In this document: positions 9,273 to 19,586 of the stretch, piece after piece | How positions within the stretch are numbered: the first letter of the stretch is position 1 | Layout of the letters: every line of letters begins with the position of its first letter | Assembly (NCBI RefSeq): GCF_006974145.1 | Contig: NZ_CP039456.1 | Coordinates: 3,038,499 to 3,102,498 of the forward strand | Direction of reading: 5' to 3' | Source of the DNA: Changchengzhania lutea | GTDB taxonomy: Bacteria; Bacteroidota; Bacteroidia; Flavobacteriales; Flavobacteriaceae | DNA length: 64,000 nucleotides | Made by a program: the position numbers and the translations under genes | The notes under the pieces: model-generated | Database searches by the model: none | The model's input: only the letters and a program-made list of their open reading frames with translations | What the model was told of the DNA's origin: nothing

Positions 9273-9283
9273 ATCATCAAATC

Positions 9284-9784
9284 TTAAGGGTTTATTTTTC
9301 CATGTTGACTAATATCTGGTTCGTCACCTGTAATAGCACTCAATCCCATTTTTAATATTGTAGTGAAAGTATTGTGCTTTGGCTCCCAATAATAGGCTTC
9401 AATAGGGGTGACCTTAATGGCTGAAAGATTAGGGTCTTGAACACCATCAAACCACATATCATCGCTTTTTCCATAGAAATCTTCCAACACAGACTGATCT
9501 GTAACAATTTCAGCATCCGCATAAACTTTCATAAATGAATAATCACTTGGCTTTGAATAGATGAGCATAATGTTACTGTCAGCTTTTATATGAGCATTAT
9601 GTGTGCTGTCTTTGCCACTTAAAAACCAAATGCAGCCTTGGTCATCTACTTTTTTTGTGCTCATAGGAATCGCGTGAAAGGGTTTACTCCCTAATTGTGT
9701 TGCCATCATAGTGAAGTCGATATCTTCTGCTAATTCCTTAATTTTTTTAATGGCGTTATCATCGAATAAGTTTGTATTGTTCAT
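9284..9784 (-). CDS. Pyridoxamine 5'-phosphate oxidase-like flavin-binding protein (general stress type)
   Basis: The 166-residue protein resembles the split-barrel pyridoxamine-phosphate-oxidase-like family of the general stress protein 26 type. It shows the N-terminal helix EDIDFTMMATQ, the strand GCIWFLSGKDS near 50-60 and the C-terminal YYWEPKHNT. Members bind FMN or F420 and reduce small substrates; many have no known substrate. It is the upstream gene of a pair with the lipoprotein at 8778-9272. A soluble cytosolic flavoprotein is the best call. Confidence 0.8.
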   Translation of the reverse strand: MNNTNLFDDNAIKKIKELAEDIDFTMMATQLGSKPFHAIPMSTKKVDDQGCIWFLSGKDSTHNAHIKADSNIMLIYSKPSDYSFMKVYADAEIVTDQSVLEDFYGKSDDMWFDGVQDPNLSAIKVTPIEAYYWEPKHNTFTTILKMGLSAITGDEPDISQHGKINP

Positions 9785-9973
9785 AGTTTTATTTTTTTTA
9801 TAAAGTTACATCAAGAATAGAATTTCATTTTGCTCATTTCATGGGAATTTTAACTCTTTAAAAAATGTAGAAAGATTTATTGAATAAAGCTTAACTAGAC
9901 CTCCTGTTAAACCCATCTTAAAAAAATAATCTCTTTACAGCCATATGACTATCTTTAGATTTAAATAAAATAC

Positions 9974-11068
9974 ATGCTTATGAATTTCAAATTTTTACAT
10001 CCTATGCTTATGGGTATATTAATAATTCAGACTGCTTTTGCACAAGAGTTAACCTTTGAAGATTATAATCCGAATTCATCTCTAGTAGTTCCAGGCAAGA
10101 TTATAAACAAAGCGAAATATCCATTTATAGATATACATGGGCACCAGTACCGAATGCCTACCCAAAACCTGTCGCCAGTAATTGCCGCTATGGATACCTT
10201 AAATATGGGTATTATGGTAAATTTGAGTGGGCGCTCTGGTGAGGATTTAAGAAAGTCAGTTAAAAATATAGCGGATCACTATCCCAACCGTTTTGTAGTT
10301 TTTGCCAATATTAATTTTGATGGCGCTGGAGCAGTAGGTTGGATCGATAAAACAGTCAATCAACTTAGAGCAGATGTTGAAAATGGGGCACGGGGCTTAA
10401 AAGTTTACAAGAGCTTGGGCATGTATAGTAAAGATGTGGAAGGTAAGCGGTTGGCCATTGATGATTCCCGATTAGATCCCATTTGGAAGGCCTGCGGTGA
10501 TATGGGAATCCCCGTTCTGATTCATTCAGCAGATCCAAAGTTGTTTTGGGCTGATTTTGATGGTGATAACGAGCGTTGGTTAGAACTCAGAACCCATCCG
10601 CGTAGAAAACGGGGTGCGACCAATCCGGCACCTTGGGAGCAGATTATTGCCGAACAACACAACATATTTAAAAAGCATCCAAAAACAACTTTTATAAATG
10701 CACATATGGGTTGGTACGCTAACGACTTAAAAACCTTAGGAAATCTGTTAGATGCTATGCCAAATATGAATGTTGGGATTGGTGCTATCATTGCCGAATT
10801 GGGAAGGCAACCACGCTACGCGAGGGCTTTTTTTGTTAAATATCAGGATCGCATTCTGTTTGGAAAAGATAGTTGGAAACCCGAGGAACTCCCTACCTAT
10901 TTTAGAGTCCTTGAGAGTGATGATGAGTATTTTCCATATCATAAAAAATACCACGCGTTTTGGGCCATGTATGGTTTAAATTTGCCAGATGCTATTTTAA
11001 AGAAAGTTTACTACAAAAATGCGCTTCGTATTGTGCCAGGACTAGATAAAACCTTGTTTCCTAAATAA
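9974..11068 (+). CDS. Exported amidohydrolase family protein (TIM-barrel metal hydrolase)
   Basis: The 364-residue protein starts with a signal peptide ending TAFAQ. An alternative ATG at 9980 would remove two residues and fits equally well. The amidohydrolase metal site is recognisable: H-G-H in FIDIHGHQYR (about 50-59), a histidine in VLIHSADP, one in NAHMGW and a terminal Asp in FGKDSW. It should hydrolyse or decarboxylate a small cyclic or aromatic substrate in the periplasm. TATCTTTA near 9951-9958 is close to a -7 promoter element. The C45-type peptidase gene follows 48 bases later, so they may act on one substrate. Confidence 0.85.
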   Translation: MLMNFKFLHPMLMGILIIQTAFAQELTFEDYNPNSSLVVPGKIINKAKYPFIDIHGHQYRMPTQNLSPVIAAMDTLNMGIMVNLSGRSGEDLRKSVKNIADHYPNRFVVFANINFDGAGAVGWIDKTVNQLRADVENGARGLKVYKSLGMYSKDVEGKRLAIDDSRLDPIWKACGDMGIPVLIHSADPKLFWADFDGDNERWLELRTHPRRKRGATNPAPWEQIIAEQHNIFKKHPKTTFINAHMGWYANDLKTLGNLLDAMPNMNVGIGAIIAELGRQPRYARAFFVKYQDRILFGKDSWKPEELPTYFRVLESDDEYFPYHKKYHAFWAMYGLNLPDAILKKVYYKNALRIVPGLDKTLFPK

Positions 11069-11116
11069 TTATGACTTAATTTTAAGGTGTAGGCATAAAA
11101 AATAAATCTTTTTATT

Positions 11117-12292
11117 ATGAAATTTATATCAACCATCTTGCTATTTTTAATCGTCAGTGGGGTATGGGCGCAGTCCCCCAAACTTGAAAGAAGTCTTAAA
11201 GAAGTCACGTTCTCGAGGAGAGGTTATGAACTCGGTTTTCAACATGGGAAACTACTAAAGATTGAAATTGACGATTTGGTTACAAAATGGAAAATGAATA
11301 CCACAAAAGCTTTTGGAAAAGATGCTGATATCATCCTGAAAGAATTTTTTAAATATGCCAATTTTACGGATGCTATTAAAAAATGGACACCAGATCTTTT
11401 TAAAGAAATTGAAGGTATAGCAAATGGGTCTAAACAGCGTTTTAATGATATTTTAGTTTTGAATTTATTAGATGAATTCTGGGTGTATATAGATCAGTTA
11501 TATAACCATCACTGTACAGATATTGGCGTGGCTTCAATACATGGAAGTCCTAGTTATGTCGCTCAAAATATGGATATTGAAAGCTATACCGATGGTTATC
11601 AAACTTTGGTTAGACTAGAGAAAACTAATGAGAGCCCGGAACAGCTTATATTAACCCACCCTGGCCTAATAGCATTAAATGGTATGAATGAAACAGGTGT
11701 TGGTGTTGTGGTGAATACCATTATGCAATTAAGTGCATCCACAGCAGGGCTACCCGTCGCCTTTATAGTTAGAAAAATTATTGATAGTACTGATAAGGAT
11801 GATTTATTAGAATTTTTGACTTCCGTAAATCATGCATCTGGGCAGAATTATATCGTAGGGATTCGTGGTGAGGTTTTCGATTTTGAAGCATCAGCAAACC
11901 AAGTGATACAGTATAATCCAAAAAATGAAAACGGTACGGTGTATCACACCAATCATCCCATTGTGAACAATGATTTAAAACCATGGTACAACCAGTTTAA
12001 TCCCAACCTAGAGGCGGACGAAAAGCCACATTCAAACAATAGTTATATCAGATTATCTGCTGTTAAAAAACATGTTATTGATAAAATGAAAATCACAGAA
12101 GAAGACATTAAAAATGCCTTACGCTCTAAAGATGATACAATGAATCCCGTCTGCCGATCGAACCAAAACAATGGTAGAGTATTTACATTTGCATCTACAA
12201 TTATGTCCTTAAGCGGAAAACCATATTTAAAAATCACAGCTGGTCCGCCTGACGAATCAGAGTACAAACGAATTGATTTTACTTCAGAATAA
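11117..12292 (+). CDS. Exported C45-type Ntn-hydrolase (acyl-CoA:6-APA acyltransferase-like)
   Basis: The 391-residue protein has a signal peptide ending VWAQ. Its body resembles the C45 / penicillin-acyltransferase family, with GYELGFQHGKLL (37-48) and the Cys region NHHCTDIGV. C133 is the expected autocatalytic N-terminal nucleophile, followed by QNMDIE, which matches the family's N-W-D segment. Such enzymes cleave N-acyl amino acids or amide bonds. Being exported, it would process an extracellular amide. It is convergent with the carboxylase operon, with 7 bases between the stop codons. Confidence 0.8.
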   Translation: MKFISTILLFLIVSGVWAQSPKLERSLKEVTFSRRGYELGFQHGKLLKIEIDDLVTKWKMNTTKAFGKDADIILKEFFKYANFTDAIKKWTPDLFKEIEGIANGSKQRFNDILVLNLLDEFWVYIDQLYNHHCTDIGVASIHGSPSYVAQNMDIESYTDGYQTLVRLEKTNESPEQLILTHPGLIALNGMNETGVGVVVNTIMQLSASTAGLPVAFIVRKIIDSTDKDDLLEFLTSVNHASGQNYIVGIRGEVFDFEASANQVIQYNPKNENGTVYHTNHPIVNNDLKPWYNQFNPNLEADEKPHSNNSYIRLSAVKKHVIDKMKITEEDIKNALRSKDDTMNPVCRSNQNNGRVFTFASTIMSLSGKPYLKITAGPPDESEYKRIDFTSE

Positions 12293-12299
12293 TTTTTTC

Positions 12300-13841
12300 C
12301 TATAATGGAATATTACCATGCTTACGCTTGGGTCTATCTACTTTTTTATCCTTTAACATCGAGAATGCCTTTATGAGTTTACGGCGTGTATTTTTTGGTA
12401 GAATCACTTCATCTATAAAGCCACGTCTTGCCGCACGATAGGGGTTTGCGAATTTTTCAGCATACTCCGCTTCTTTTTCTGCAAGTTTTTCTATGGGGTT
12501 TTCAGCTTCAGAAATTTCTTTTTTAAAGATGATTTCACTCGCACCCTTAGCACCCATTACCGCTATTTCTGCTCCTGGCCAGGCGTAATTTAAATCGGCT
12601 CCAATATGTTTGGAATTCATCACATCGTAGGCACCACCATAGGCTTTTCGTGTAATTACGGTCACTCTAGGTACGGTAGCTTCACTTAAAGCGTACAATA
12701 GTTTTGCACCATGGACAATAATACCATTCCATTCCTGATCTGTGCCCGGTAAAAATCCTGGAACATCGACCAGTACTAATAAGGGGATATTAAAGCAATC
12801 GCAGAACCGTGTAAAACGTGCTGCTTTTTTAGAGCTATTCACATCTAGAACACCAGCTAAAAATTGCGGTTGATTCGCAACAATGCCAATACTGCGTCCG
12901 CCTAAGCGGGCAAAACCAACAATAATATTTTCAGCGAAATCCTTGTGGATTTCATAAAAGGAATCCTCATCGATAATACCACCAATAACCTGGTGCATGT
13001 CATAGGGTTTATTGGGGTTATCTGGAACTATATCAGTTAGGACGTCTCTTATTTCATCTTGTAACTTAAAGTCAAGTTGTTTTGGAGGTTCCGTGTTGTT
13101 TTGCGGCAAATAGCTAATGAGTTTTTTAACATCTTCCAAACACTCTACATCATTGACAGATGTTTTATGCGCCACACCAGATTTTGAAGCATGCGTGAAG
13201 GCACCACCCAATTCCTCACTTGTTACGGTTTCGTTTGTGACGGTTTTAACGACGTTGGGACCGGTAACAAACATATAACTGGTGTTTTCTACCATCATAG
13301 TGAAATCGGTCATAGCAGGAGAGTACACAGCACCTCCTGCGCAAGGCCCCATGATTGCTGAGATTTGAGGGATAACTCCCGACGCTTGAACATTTCTAAA
13401 GAAAATATCAGCATATCCTCCTAGCGATCTTACACCTTCCTGTATCCTTGCTCCACCTGAATCGTTAAGACCAATAATGGGTGCACCAACTTTTAAAGCT
13501 AAGTCCATAATTTTACAAATTTTTTCGGCATGGGTTTCAGATAAAGCGCCACCGAACACGGTAAAATCCTGTGCGTATATATAAACCAATCGTCCGTTAA
13601 CCGTACCATATCCAGTGATGACGCCATCACCGAAATAGATGTCATTCTCCATTCCAAAATCGGTAGTTCTATGGGTGACCAAAACACCAATTTCTTCAAA
13701 AGACCCTTCATCCATTAAATAATTAACCCGTTCTCTTGCTGTTAATTTTTTCTTGGCATGTTGTTTCTCAATACGTTTTTCACCACCACCTAAATGCGCT
13801 AAGGCGATACGTTCGTTTAACTTATCTATTTTTGAGTTCAT
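12300..13841 (-). CDS. Acyl-CoA carboxylase carboxyltransferase (beta) subunit, propionyl-CoA type
   Basis: The 513-residue protein is a full-length carboxyltransferase of the PccB type, with two crotonase-like halves. The glycine-rich acyl-CoA and biotin pockets are visible in [20 protein letters not shown] near the start, [12 protein letters not shown] in the first half and [15 protein letters not shown] in the second. It transfers carboxyl from carboxybiotin to acyl-CoA (propionyl-CoA to methylmalonyl-CoA is the usual reaction). It is the third gene of an operon with the biotin carboxylase (11-base gap) and the carrier protein. Substrate choice between acetyl- and propionyl-CoA is inferred. 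Confidence 0.92.
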   Translation of the reverse strand: MNSKIDKLNERIALAHLGGGEKRIEKQHAKKKLTARERVNYLMDEGSFEEIGVLVTHRTTDFGMENDIYFGDGVITGYGTVNGRLVYIYAQDFTVFGGALSETHAEKICKIMDLALKVGAPIIGLNDSGGARIQEGVRSLGGYADIFFRNVQASGVIPQISAIMGPCAGGAVYSPAMTDFTMMVENTSYMFVTGPNVVKTVTNETVTSEELGGAFTHASKSGVAHKTSVNDVECLEDVKKLISYLPQNNTEPPKQLDFKLQDEIRDVLTDIVPDNPNKPYDMHQVIGGIIDEDSFYEIHKDFAENIIVGFARLGGRSIGIVANQPQFLAGVLDVNSSKKAARFTRFCDCFNIPLLVLVDVPGFLPGTDQEWNGIIVHGAKLLYALSEATVPRVTVITRKAYGGAYDVMNSKHIGADLNYAWPGAEIAVMGAKGASEIIFKKEISEAENPIEKLAEKEAEYAEKFANPYRAARRGFIDEVILPKNTRRKLIKAFSMLKDKKVDRPKRKHGNIPL

Positions 13842-13852
13842 TTTAGTCTGGT

Positions 13853-15292
13853 TTAATTAGGCGTGCGCAACAGTTTCTGGTCTTCTAAGTACTGTTTCAA
13901 TGCGATTAGCGCTGCAATTTTAGCTTCGTTTTCAGTTTCTTCTTTTAAAGCTTCTGGCGAATAATATTTTTTAACAAAGTGAGTATCGAAATTCCCGGAA
14001 CGAAAAGCCTCGTGTTCACACACATATTTTCCAAATAGCAAGGTGGTTTGAACGCCAGAAACATGATATTCGTTTATAGCTTTGATCATGAGCTGAATGG
14101 CTTCTTCCCGAGTTTTACCATAAGTTATAAGTTTAGAAAGCATAGGGTCATAATAAATAGGAATATCCATGCCTTCTTCAAACCCATTATCAACGCGAAT
14201 GCCTTCTCCAACCGGTAATTTATAAATGTCTAAATGGCCAACACTTGGAAGGAAATCGTTCAACGGATCTTCTGCATAAACCCGTAATTCTAGGGCATGA
14301 CCATGGATTTTTAGATCCTCTTGTTTTAGTTGAAGTGCTTCTCCGCGGGCGACTTTAATCTGAAGCTCGACCAAGTCAACACCAGTAATCAGTTCCGTTA
14401 CAGGATGCTCCACTTGAAGTCTGGTGTTCATTTCCAGGAAATAGAAATTCAAATCTTCATCTAAAAGAAATTCAACCGTTCCGGCTCCTAAATAATCGCA
14501 AGCTTTAGCCACTTTAATGGCAGCTTCACCCATTTCGACACGCAATGCTGGCGTAAGAACAGAAGATGGCGCTTCTTCAACTACTTTTTGATGACGTCTT
14601 TGAATACTGCATTCCCGTTCGAAAAAATGCAAGGTATTCCCATGGCTATCTGCCATGACTTGAATTTCAATATGTCTTGGTGAAGACACATATTTTTCTA
14701 TAAAAACAGAGCCATCTCCAAAAGCAGAGGTTGCTTCGCTAATGGCACGCGCCATTTGAGATTGTAAATCACTTTCTTTTTCAACAATACGCATCCCTTT
14801 TCCACCGCCGCCAGCCGAAGCTTTAATTAAGATAGGGAAACCAATTTCTTTAGCGATATCCTTTGCTTTTTCAAAATCTGTTATGGCTTTGTCAATACCT
14901 GGTACCATGGGAATATTATAATGGCTCACAGCCTCTTTAGCTGCAAGCTTACTGCCCATAATTTTTATTGCTTTTGAGCGCGGTCCAATAAAAATGATAT
15001 TATTGTCCTCACACAATTCTGCGAAATCGGCATTTTCACTTAAAAATCCATAGCCTGGATGAATGGCATCTACATGAAGATTTTTTGCAACTTCTATAAT
15101 TTTATCACCCCGCAAATAGGATTGATTTGATGGTGGCTCGCCAATGCAAACGGCCTCATCTGCAAATTTTACATGCGGTGCGTTCCGGTCCGCAGTAGAA
15201 AAAACAGCCACCGTTTTTATGCCCATTTTCTGAGCCGTTTTCATAACTCTTATAGCTATCTCGCCTCTATTGGCTACTAGTATCTTTTTCAT
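13853..15292 (-). CDS. accC: Biotin carboxylase subunit of acyl-CoA carboxylase
   Basis: The 479-residue protein is a complete ATP-grasp biotin carboxylase. It has the N-terminal [14 protein letters not shown], the ATP-binding glycine loop [12 protein letters not shown] near 163-174, and the active-site strand [14 protein letters not shown] near 290-303. It carboxylates the biotin on the carrier protein using bicarbonate and ATP. A second, unlinked accC would be expected for fatty-acid synthesis; this copy sits with PccB-type and carrier genes and probably serves propionyl-CoA catabolism. It starts 3 bases after the carrier-protein stop. Confidence 0.93.
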   Translation of the reverse strand: MKKILVANRGEIAIRVMKTAQKMGIKTVAVFSTADRNAPHVKFADEAVCIGEPPSNQSYLRGDKIIEVAKNLHVDAIHPGYGFLSENADFAELCEDNNIIFIGPRSKAIKIMGSKLAAKEAVSHYNIPMVPGIDKAITDFEKAKDIAKEIGFPILIKASAGGGGKGMRIVEKESDLQSQMARAISEATSAFGDGSVFIEKYVSSPRHIEIQVMADSHGNTLHFFERECSIQRRHQKVVEEAPSSVLTPALRVEMGEAAIKVAKACDYLGAGTVEFLLDEDLNFYFLEMNTRLQVEHPVTELITGVDLVELQIKVARGEALQLKQEDLKIHGHALELRVYAEDPLNDFLPSVGHLDIYKLPVGEGIRVDNGFEEGMDIPIYYDPMLSKLITYGKTREEAIQLMIKAINEYHVSGVQTTLLFGKYVCEHEAFRSGNFDTHFVKKYYSPEALKEETENEAKIAALIALKQYLEDQKLLRTPN

Positions 15293-15295
15293 AAA

Positions 15296-15781
15296 TTATT
15301 CAAACTCAATTAACAATTGATTTTTTTCTACAGCATCTCCTTTACCAGCAGTAATAGATTTGATAACACCGTCTCTTGGAGAGGTAATAATATTTTCCAT
15401 TTTCATGGCTTCAAGTATTAATAGCGTATCATCTTCTTTAACATCTTGTCCAATTTTAACGTTAATATCTAATATTAAACCGGGCATGGGGGCTTTAATT
15501 TTATTGACATGCTTGGTGCTTCCTATAGCAAATCCCATATCCTTTATTAAAACATCTAGATCATTGATTATATTGATGTTATATGTCGTATTGTTAACCT
15601 TTATTTTATATGATTTTTTAATAAAATCGCTGTCTTCTATTAAAACGTCATAAGATTTATTATTGTGAAGAACATGACGTTCAGATTCAGAAACACGTAA
15701 GGTGTCTAGATTTGAAATATCATCATCAGATAAATCGAAATGAAAGGTGTCATTTACATTTGCCTTAAAGCTTTTGCTCAT
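15296..15781 (-). CDS. Biotin carboxyl carrier protein of acyl-CoA carboxylase
   Basis: The 161-residue protein ends in a biotinyl domain (about 95-160) with the biotin-attachment motif EAMKMEN; K127 is the biotinylated lysine. The first 90 residues form a separate beta-rich region typical of the short carriers in Bacteroidota acyl-CoA carboxylases. It is the first gene of the three-gene operon. A promoter should lie in 15782-15913; TATATTTA on the minus strand is one base off the -7 consensus there. It shuttles carboxyl groups between the two catalytic subunits. Confidence 0.92.
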   Translation of the reverse strand: MSKSFKANVNDTFHFDLSDDDISNLDTLRVSESERHVLHNNKSYDVLIEDSDFIKKSYKIKVNNTTYNINIINDLDVLIKDMGFAIGSTKHVNKIKAPMPGLILDINVKIGQDVKEDDTLLILEAMKMENIITSPRDGVIKSITAGKGDAVEKNQLLIEFE

Positions 15782-15913
15782 AGATGTATTAATTAATTGA
15801 ACGTAAATATAATAATTTATTATGCCATTTTCATAAGCATTTATCGCTGTATCAAAATGAAGTAATCGTGTAAATTTGGCAGCAAAATTATTCTTAGAAT
15901 ATGAGCATTATCA

Positions 15914-16585
15914 TTATTTAAAATTAGATTGCTCTTGATGTTGTTTGATGGCTTTTCGAGATAATAAAACACCGATGAATAAAGATACGAACGCACCTAT
16001 CCAAATACCTGGAATGAAATCGATAAAAAGGAAAAAGTTATAAGTTCCGTGAAACAGAGCTGCCAGTAGTAGACCAAATAGATTTAGACCAATTCTATTT
16101 TTTGAAAATTTAGCTTTACCCATATAATAGCCCATTAAAATACCAAAGGTGGCATGTGCAGGTACTGCTGTAAATGCTCTTAGCAAGGCTACTTGATAGC
16201 CACCTTCAATCACATAAAAAATGTTCTCCGTAATCGCAAATCCCATGGAAACCATAACCGCGTAAACAATGCCATCAAAAGGTTCATTAAAGGCTTTGTT
16301 TTTCTGGGCGTAATACCTAACAATAATATATTTGCTAAACTCTTCGGTAAGCCCAACGACGAAAAAAGCTTTTATAAATTGCTGAAAAATACTGGTTTTA
16401 TTAGGAAGTGGTAGTATAATATCAAAACCATAATAGAGCATGGTGGTGATCATGATACTCACAATGGCCCCTAAAAGGAAATTCGCTAATAGCAAGCGCT
16501 TGGGTTCTTTTTCATATTTATCCTTATAATTGATGAAGAGGATTATAAGGATTACCGGTGTGGCAGCTAATAAGATTAAATTCAT
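15914..16585 (-). CDS. PrsW-type intramembrane protease
   Basis: The 223-residue protein has about seven membrane helices and the four conserved PrsW motifs: EEFSKY (E81, E82), the ITEN segment with E120, AVPAHATFG with H144, and ALFHGTYN with H179. Family members are glutamic-type membrane proteases; Bacillus PrsW cleaves the anti-sigma factor RsiW. Two ECF sigma / membrane-partner pairs lie elsewhere in the window, but linking this protease to them would be speculation. It follows the NUDIX gene with a 9-base gap and is probably in the same transcript. Confidence 0.88.
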   Translation of the reverse strand: MNLILLAATPVILIILFINYKDKYEKEPKRLLLANFLLGAIVSIMITTMLYYGFDIILPLPNKTSIFQQFIKAFFVVGLTEEFSKYIIVRYYAQKNKAFNEPFDGIVYAVMVSMGFAITENIFYVIEGGYQVALLRAFTAVPAHATFGILMGYYMGKAKFSKNRIGLNLFGLLLAALFHGTYNFFLFIDFIPGIWIGAFVSLFIGVLLSRKAIKQHQEQSNFK

Positions 16586-16594
16586 TTATAGGAA

Positions 16595-17152
16595 TTAAGA
16601 TGACTTGGAGGCGTGAATGATATTTTGAAGGACACTTTGGTAATAGTCTTTGTTTGATGGAACAAAGTGGTTATCATTTCCTATATGGTTAATCAGTGCT
16701 TGAAATTTGTCGAAGGACACCAGTTTCAATGCTGCTACCTCATCTTCCTGTGGGATTAATTTTGATAGAGGGACTTTTAAAATGGAGATAAAGGTATGAT
16801 GGAATTCGTTATCAAAAATGGTATTATCATAACTTTGAGTACACTTAAAAACACCGATTTTTTTTAAATCATTTTCATTAATGTCTATCCCAATTTCTTC
16901 CTTGGTTTCCCTAATCGCGCCTTCGATGATGCTTTCGCCAGAATCAATATGACCGGCAATAGAAACATCCCAGAGGAGTGGGCAAATGACTTTTGATGCC
17001 GCCCTTTGCGATAGTAAAATCTTGTTATCAAGTGTATAAAACCAAATATGAGCCGTATTGTGATAGTAACCTTTTTGGTGAATGATAGACTTTAACGCTG
17101 ACCTACCCGTTGATTCCCCATGCTCTGTAACAATATCAATTAATTCATCCAT
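16595..17152 (-). CDS. NUDIX hydrolase (isopentenyl-diphosphate-isomerase-like subgroup)
   Basis: The 185-residue protein contains an intact NUDIX box, GHIDSGESIIEGAIRETKEE from residue 67, continuing IGI. The region WFYTLDNKILLSQRA before it matches the COG1443-like group that includes isopentenyl-diphosphate isomerase relatives. It should cleave or isomerise a diphosphate substrate. An actual IDI role is less likely because the C-terminal isomerase residues are not evident. Its start directly abuts the aminotransferase stop, implying translational coupling. Confidence 0.85.
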   Translation of the reverse strand: MDELIDIVTEHGESTGRSALKSIIHQKGYYHNTAHIWFYTLDNKILLSQRAASKVICPLLWDVSIAGHIDSGESIIEGAIRETKEEIGIDINENDLKKIGVFKCTQSYDNTIFDNEFHHTFISILKVPLSKLIPQEDEVAALKLVSFDKFQALINHIGNDNHFVPSNKDYYQSVLQNIIHASKSS

Positions 17153-18319
17153 TTAAGTTGTTTTTAGAACAGCAGCGATGCATGTAATAAGGTTGTCAAA
17201 ATCACTTTCAGTATTGAATAGGTGGCAGGAAATCCTTATATATTTTCCGCGAATAGAAACATAGATCTTCTGTTTTTCCAGTTCATTTTTTAAATAATTG
17301 ACATCCAATCCAATTGGTAGCTCAATACCAAAGAGATGATGGGTACGATACCTTGAATTTTCGATGGTACAACCCAAGTTTTCTAATTTTAAAACGGCCT
17401 GAGATGAAATAGATTTACAATACTCTTGAATCGCTTGGGGTGTCCAGTCTAAAACCTGTTTTAATGCTGCAATCTGCATTTTAACATATATAAAATTACC
17501 GCACTCACCCACATTATATCGGTTTGCTAAAGGTTTGTATTGGGATTCATAATTGGTTAATCCTGCGAAATTCTCACTATCTTCTCTATTGTACCAGTTT
17601 TCTTCAATAGGTGATCCGTTTTCAAAATATTTACCATAATACGCATAAGCACAACCATAAGGCCCAAAGAGCCATTTATAGCCTGCGCAAATAAGGGCAT
17701 CTGGTTTTATGTCTTTGACCGAAAAGGGCAATGCACCTACAGATTGTGAACCATCAATAATTAGCAACGCCTTGTGAGCGGTTGCTTTTTTTCTAATCAC
17801 TTTTAAATCAAAAAGCATCCCATTAGTCCAGTGAATATGACCCATGGCGACAACGGCTGTTTTGCTGGTTATCGCTGCTAAGATGGCTTCATTTAAACGT
17901 TTTCCTTTAAGGTTGCCAGATTGTGGGATACTCACCGTTTTTAAAGTAGCACCATATTTTGTTGCTAATTTTTGCCACACATAGACATTGCTGGGAAATT
18001 GCTCGTCTACGATTAGAATTTCATCTTCAGGTTTTAACCTAATATTATTGGCAACGCTTGCCATACCATAAGACGCCGATGGGATTAAGGCTATTTGGTT
18101 ATAATCGTCCGCTTCAATAAGTTCTGCAAATAGGGTTTTAAGTTCTTTAACTGGTTCAAAATAATCTGAAATAGAAATCGTAAACGCATGCTGCTTCTGT
18201 AACAGACCATTCAAGCCTGCTTCGTGAATGGCCTTAAACGATGGCGATTGACTCGCTATGTTTAAATAGGTAACATCCTTAGGGATATTGAATATATGCT
18301 TTTGATTATCTAGCAACAT
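17153..18319 (-). CDS. Class V PLP-dependent aminotransferase / desulfurase-like enzyme
   Basis: The 388-residue protein has the fold-type I PLP pattern: aspartate in LLIIDGSQSVGALP (D189) and the Schiff-base lysine in CAGYKWLFGPYG (K215). It lacks the cysteine-containing loop of true cysteine desulfurases, so an aminotransferase, isopenicillin-epimerase-like enzyme or lyase is more likely. It is followed without a gap by the NUDIX gene and preceded by the M42 peptidase gene with 8 bases between, forming an apparent four-gene leftward operon down to prsW. The substrate is unknown. Confidence 0.85.
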   Translation of the reverse strand: MLLDNQKHIFNIPKDVTYLNIASQSPSFKAIHEAGLNGLLQKQHAFTISISDYFEPVKELKTLFAELIEADDYNQIALIPSASYGMASVANNIRLKPEDEILIVDEQFPSNVYVWQKLATKYGATLKTVSIPQSGNLKGKRLNEAILAAITSKTAVVAMGHIHWTNGMLFDLKVIRKKATAHKALLIIDGSQSVGALPFSVKDIKPDALICAGYKWLFGPYGCAYAYYGKYFENGSPIEENWYNREDSENFAGLTNYESQYKPLANRYNVGECGNFIYVKMQIAALKQVLDWTPQAIQEYCKSISSQAVLKLENLGCTIENSRYRTHHLFGIELPIGLDVNYLKNELEKQKIYVSIRGKYIRISCHLFNTESDFDNLITCIAAVLKTT

Positions 18320-18327
18320 AGTTTAAA

Positions 18328-19416
18328 CTATTCAAAATAACTGAACGATTCGCCATCCTTAATATTTAATAGCGTTTCATAAATTAATTTAATCACATTT
18401 TCTACATCGTCCCTGTGCACCATTTCAACCGTGGTATGCATATAACGTAAAGGCAACGAAATTAGGGCAGAGGCAACCCCACCATTGCTATAAGCAAAAG
18501 CATCAGTATCTGTACCAGTGGCTCTTGACAAGGCAGAGCGCTGGAATGGAATCTTTTTATCTTCAGCAGTTTCTGTAATTAAATCGCGCAATTTTTGTTG
18601 TACAGCTGGGGCATACGCCACTACGGGACCTTTGCCAATTATTAAGTCACCTTGGGTTTTCTTTTCAATCATAGGTGTTGTCGTATCATGTGTCACATCG
18701 GTCACAATAGCGACATGGGGTTGAATGGTATGTGTAATCATTTCAGCGCCACGTAATCCGATTTCTTCTTGAACCGAATTGGTGACGTATAGTCCAAAGG
18801 GTAAGGTTTTTTTGTTTTCTTTTAACAAACGTGCCACCTGTGCTATCATAAATCCTCCCATACGATTATCTAAGGCGCGACACACAAATTTATCGCCATT
18901 CAATACATGAAATTCGTCAGGATAGGTAATAACGCATCCTACATGAACCCCCATTTTCTCAACTTCTTCCTTGTCTTTTGCACCCACATCAATGGTGATG
19001 TTGTCTGGTTTTGGCGCCTGTTCTTTTGATTTATCACGGGTATGGATTGCTGGCCAACCAAAGACACCTTTTACAATACCTTTTTTGGTATGAATATTTA
19101 CAATTTTACTTGGTGCTATTTGATGATCGCTACCACCGTTTCTAATCACATAAATTAAGCCATTATCACTGATATAGTTGACATACCAGGATATTTCGTC
19201 GGCATGCCCTTCAATAACAACCTTATACTTTGCTTTAGGATTGATGACACCTACTGCAGTACCATAGGTGTCGGTAATAAACTCATCTACATATGGTTTT
19301 AAATACTCCATCCACAACTTTTGACCCGTCCACTCGTAACCTGTAGGTGCTGCGTTATTTAAATAGGATTCTAAAAATGTTAGTGATTTTTTATCAAGAA
19401 TGCTTTTTTTAGCCAT
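18328..19416 (-). CDS. M42-family metallo-aminopeptidase
   Basis: I use the ATG at 19416 (362 residues, MAKKSILDKKSL); an upstream in-frame ATG at 19458 adds 14 residues not typical of the family. The M42 zinc-site residues are in place: H-x-D in IEGHADEISWY, the aspartate in CRALDNRMGG, EE in NSVQEEIGLRGAEM, and D in VAIVTDVTHD. These enzymes are cytosolic, multimeric aminopeptidases of the tetrahedral TET type. It appears to head the run that continues into the aminotransferase gene. Confidence 0.9.
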   Translation of the reverse strand: MAKKSILDKKSLTFLESYLNNAAPTGYEWTGQKLWMEYLKPYVDEFITDTYGTAVGVINPKAKYKVVIEGHADEISWYVNYISDNGLIYVIRNGGSDHQIAPSKIVNIHTKKGIVKGVFGWPAIHTRDKSKEQAPKPDNITIDVGAKDKEEVEKMGVHVGCVITYPDEFHVLNGDKFVCRALDNRMGGFMIAQVARLLKENKKTLPFGLYVTNSVQEEIGLRGAEMITHTIQPHVAIVTDVTHDTTTPMIEKKTQGDLIIGKGPVVAYAPAVQQKLRDLITETAEDKKIPFQRSALSRATGTDTDAFAYSNGGVASALISLPLRYMHTTVEMVHRDDVENVIKLIYETLLNIKDGESFSYFE

Positions 19417-19586
19417 GAGATTGTAATTTATAGTTTTAGTCAATATAATTTTGACCATTAATAATTTGATGTATTTTGTAAAAATAACAGGATTTCTTTA
19501 GTTATTGACATAACTGAAATAATAATTTGTAACAAAGTTCACTATTTAAGTACTAATCAGCAATAACTCAATTTAAAGCACAAATC

